A program made the translations under genes and the position numbers. Under the pieces are notes generated by a model. It did no database searches, was not told the origin of the DNA, and saw only the letters and a list, made by a program, of their open reading frames with translations. Shown in pieces: positions 4,920 through 6,562 of a stretch of 6,562 bases of DNA (position 1 is the stretch's first letter; each line of letters opens with the position of its first letter). Source of the DNA: Methanosarcinales archaeon (GTDB lineage Archaea > Halobacteriota > Methanosarcinia > Methanotrichales > Methanotrichaceae); the NCBI GenBank assembly GCA_013415595.1, contig JAAEEW010000157.1:1-6562 (forward strand). Direction: 5' to 3'.

Positions 4920-5540
4920 ATGGCTGCTAAAAAATTTTATGTTCTTCCCGACCTGCCCTACGGGGCCGACCAGCTGGAGCCCTACATAACTGAAGGCCAG
5001 CTCAAGCTCCACCACGACAAACACCACATAGGGTATGTGAACGGAGCCAACGCCATCCTGGAGAAGCTGGACAAGGCCCGGAAGGAGGGCACAGACTTCG
5101 ATGTCAAGTCCACTCTGAAGGAGCTGTCCTTCCACGTGGGCGGCCACATCCTCCACTCCCTGTTCTGGGGCAACATGGCCCCTGCCGGAAAGGGCGGCGG
5201 GGGAAGGCCGGTGGGCCTGCTGGCTGAGGAGATCGACCGGGAGTTTGGCTCCTTCGAGAACTTCAAGAAAGAGTTCACCAAAGCCGCCAACAGCGTGGAG
5301 GGATCGGGCTGGGCTGCCCTGACCTTCTGCCGGCAGACCAGCCGCCTAATGATCATGCAGGTGGAGAAGCACAACGTCAACGTCTACCCCATGTTTCGCA
5401 TCTTTCTGGTCATAGACGTCTGGGAGCACGCCTACTACCTGGACTACAAGAACGAGAGGGGCAAGTTCGTGGACGCCTTCTGGAACATCGTCAACTGGGA
5501 GGAGGTCAACAGGAGGCTGGAGGAGCTGCTGAAGAGCTAG
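4920..5540 (+). CDS. sod: Superoxide dismutase, Fe/Mn family (archaeal type)
   Basis: This 206-residue cytosolic enzyme dismutates superoxide to oxygen and hydrogen peroxide. All four metal ligands are visible by alignment with E. coli MnSOD: His31 in LHHDKHH, His79 in GGHILHSLFW, and Asp166 and His170 in the signature DVWEHAYY. The N-terminal helical hairpin (about 1-90) and the C-terminal alpha/beta domain (about 95-206) are complete, and FWNIVNWEEV near 188-196 is the usual end of the fold. At the outer-sphere position, MnSOD has Gln146 and this protein has His151 (in VEKHN), as known for several archaeal Fe-type or cambialistic enzymes; iron is therefore likely but not proven. The ATG at 4920 follows AAGGTGA at five bases. 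The gene is alone between hairpins at 4795-4812 and 5598-5617. No catalase, peroxidase or superoxide reductase gene is next to it. Confidence 0.96.
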   Translation: MAAKKFYVLPDLPYGADQLEPYITEGQLKLHHDKHHIGYVNGANAILEKLDKARKEGTDFDVKSTLKELSFHVGGHILHSLFWGNMAPAGKGGGGRPVGLLAEEIDREFGSFENFKKEFTKAANSVEGSGWAALTFCRQTSRLMIMQVEKHNVNVYPMFRIFLVIDVWEHAYYLDYKNERGKFVDAFWNIVNWEEVNRRLEELLKS

Positions 5541-5597
5541 ATTCAGCGGGCTTTCCCCCCTTTTCGGGACACACAGCCTGCCCGGCCCGGCTGGTCA

Positions 5598-5626
5598 GGC
5601 TGCAGCTAACTGCAGCCGGAATTTTA
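5598..5626 (+). terminator. Hairpin terminator after superoxide dismutase
   Basis: GGCTGCAG (5598-5605), loop CTAA and CTGCAGCC (5610-5617) form a perfect eight-pair stem followed by GGAATTTTAT. It lies about 60 bases after the stop and resembles the hairpin at 4795-4812. Confidence 0.55.
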
Positions 5627-5646
5627 TGGTGTGGCGGGCAGCCACG

Positions 5647-5764
5647 CCTTCTCTTCTCTCTCCTTTCTTCGTATCGGCAGCTTCCGCCCTCTTTCGTTCC
5701 TCTTTCGTTCCTCCTTCTCCCCTTCTCTCCACTTTCTTCCCGTCTCTCTTCTCCCCCATCCTCC
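5647..5764 (+). repeat. Pyrimidine-rich low-complexity tract with an 11-bp tandem repeat
   Basis: Almost all of about 115 bases on the plus strand are C or T, broken mainly near 5670-5686. CCTCTTTCGTT occurs twice in tandem (5688-5698 and 5699-5709). Such a tract can terminate archaeal transcription or adopt triplex structures; neither is shown. Confidence 0.7.
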
Positions 5765-5912
5765 GGGCATAATCACCCCCTGACGGCCCATGGCTCTTTG
5801 CAGGGCACGGTCTGCCAGGGTTTTGTCGGGGTCCACCAGGAAGCCCTGCAGATATGTGCCTCCCCGACCGGGATCAGATCCGATCATTCGCCATTCAGGA
5901 TCTTTCTTTTTT

Positions 5913-5930
5913 ACGAAAACTGTTATATGA
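5913..5930 (+). promoter_or_regulatory. Candidate BRE/TATA promoter for the sugar kinase transcript
   Basis: ACGAAAAC (BRE-like) followed by TGTTATATGA (TATA) is a good archaeal promoter in an AT-rich island. The predicted start is near 5950. That implies a leader of about 185 bases if translation begins at 6135, or a nearly leaderless start if the in-frame ATG at 5958 is used. Confidence 0.5.
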
Positions 5931-6134
5931 AAACGGCTCCTACGATATGGTTGTCTGATGCGCTCGCCTGATGCAGGCCGGGGAGCGCAAAGAGAATGCA
6001 GCTATGGCCCGGGGAGCAAAACCCCCTCATCGAATCTGAGAATCAAGAAAATCCCACTGGCCGGCATGGGAATAGTCCCCGCTGCTCTCCGGCAGGACCC
6101 GGCCCTGATCATACCATTCACAGGAGTCAAGAAC

Positions 6135-6562
6135 ATGATTTATACCGTAACTCTGAATCCGGCCCTGGACCGCACCATCTGGGTGGACCGCATAAAAGAA
6201 GACGTCTCCAACCGCATAATCAAGGAGTTTCGATACGCCGGGGGAAAGAGCATCGACGTCTCCAAGGTGCTCAAGAACCTGGGGATAGACAACGTGGCCC
6301 TGGGATTCGTGGGCGGATTTCCGGGCCGGGAGCTGGAGGGAAGGCTGCTGAACGAGGGAATCATCAGCGACTTTATCCGGGTCTCCGGTGACACCAGGAC
6401 CAACATCATCATCCACGAGCAGGAGACCGGCAAACAGATCGCCTTCAACGCCCGGGGCCCGGAGATCCAGCCCCACGAGCTGATGCAGCTCATCGACCAG
6501 ATCGAGTCCCTCCGAAATCCCCAGTTCATCACCATCGGGGGAAGCCTGCCCCGGGGCCTGAC
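6135..6562 (+). CDS. PfkB-family sugar kinase, 1-phosphofructokinase-like (3' end outside window)
   Basis: Only the first 142 codons are in the window. The N-terminus MIYTVTLNPALDRTIWVD is the hallmark of the 1-phosphofructokinase/tagatose-6-phosphate kinase branch of the PfkB (ribokinase-like) family, which uses ATP to phosphorylate a sugar phosphate in the cytosol. AGGKSIDVSKVLKNLG (35-50) is the substrate-binding motif, usually AGGKG-[IV]-NV-[SA]. GFVGGFPG (57-64), TRTNIII (87-93), ARGPEI (106-111) and GGSLPRGL (135-142) follow in family order. The ATP-binding and catalytic GAGD motif would lie beyond the window. GGAG at 6123-6126, eight bases before the ATG at 6135, and the conserved N-terminus fix this start. 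The frame is open upstream to an ATG at 5958. A role in fructose-phosphate metabolism or gluconeogenic/glycogen flux is likely, but substrate choice within this family cannot be settled from sequence. Confidence 0.88.
   Translation, partial: MIYTVTLNPALDRTIWVDRIKEDVSNRIIKEFRYAGGKSIDVSKVLKNLGIDNVALGFVGGFPGRELEGRLLNEGIISDFIRVSGDTRTNIIIHEQETGKQIAFNARGPEIQPHELMQLIDQIESLRNPQFITIGGSLPRGL

Larger units (their letters stand above)
5541..6134. other. 594-base spacer before the sugar kinase gene, no convincing gene
   Basis: In order this region holds a hairpin terminator (5598-5626), a pyrimidine tract (5647-5764), two overlapping coding-like fragments on opposite strands (about 5790-5958), a BRE/TATA promoter (5913-5930), short direct repeats (CTGATGC at 5955-5961 and 5968-5974; CCGGGGAGC at 5978-5986 and 6009-6017), and an open in-frame stretch (5958-6134) that runs into the kinase gene. 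An 87-codon minus-strand frame from an ATG at 5887 to 5624 exists. Its second half is only the purine complement of the pyrimidine tract, so I do not call it a gene. Confidence 0.5.

Noticed and set aside
4500..5156. 218-codon minus-strand frame spanning the flavoprotein/sod boundary
   Set aside because: It crosses two well-supported plus-strand genes, their terminator and promoter, and has no recognisable domain.
5624..5887. 87-codon minus-strand frame as a real gene
   Set aside because: Its second half is a Glu/Arg/Lys-rich translation of the polypurine tract. The protein-like first half extends upstream without a start codon, so it is listed only as a possible fragment.
5996..6391. 131-codon plus-strand frame overlapping the kinase start
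   Set aside because: It is out of frame with the kinase, whose N-terminal motifs are unmistakable, and its sequence is Gly/Pro/Arg/His-rich shadow.

Overview
The window looks like archaeal chromosome, most likely from a methanogen of the Methanothrix (Methanosaeta) type. That assignment is inference. What the sequence shows is archaeal promoter architecture (BRE plus TATA boxes such as the TTTAAATATA and CGAAACCTTTATAA types), Shine-Dalgarno motifs close to genes (GGAGGT, AAGGTGA), GC-rich coding DNA separated by AT-richer spacers, an archaeal-type Fe/Mn superoxide dismutase, and several small secreted proteins with signal peptides. No rRNA, tRNA, CRISPR array, transposase or phage gene was seen.

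Left part (1-2091). A secreted right-handed beta-helix protein with an N-terminal DUF1565 domain (111-1313) is joined by an ATGA stop/start overlap to a 71-residue protein with two CxxCxGxG zinc knuckles (1310-1525). About 570 bases without a convincing gene follow. They hold an in-frame coding-like continuation beyond the zinc protein's TAG, and a BRE/TATA promoter-like element placed just upstream of a strong hairpin.

Middle part (2092-4023). A minus-strand secreted protein rich in aromatic residues, with a duplicated YYPYFGE motif (2092-2640), begins at a TTG codon behind a near-perfect Shine-Dalgarno sequence. That sequence lies in the end of an upstream, probably frameshifted, minus-strand reading frame (2633-2899). 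Divergent from this pair is a plus-strand secreted protein (2925-3320) built from 54-bp tandem repeats; its mature part has no Lys, Arg, His or Cys. Next comes a secreted staphylococcal-nuclease-like protein (3598-4023) in which the position of the catalytic glutamate is a glutamine.

Right part (4024-6562). This is conventional metabolism and stress defence: an NADPH-dependent FMN reductase-family flavoprotein (4226-4783), a superoxide dismutase (4920-5540), and the first 142 codons of a PfkB-family 1-phosphofructokinase-like sugar kinase (6135 to the window end). Similar GCTGCA-core hairpins, each followed by an AATTTTAT tract, stand on both sides of the superoxide dismutase gene. The long spacer before the kinase has a 110-base pyrimidine tract, a TATA promoter, and overlapping coding-like fragments on both strands.

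The two redox genes may share a role in oxidative-stress defence in a strict anaerobe, but each appears to have its own promoter and terminator. The most unusual material is the middle cluster of small secreted repeat proteins, which could be cell-envelope or sheath-associated; that role is not shown by the sequence.
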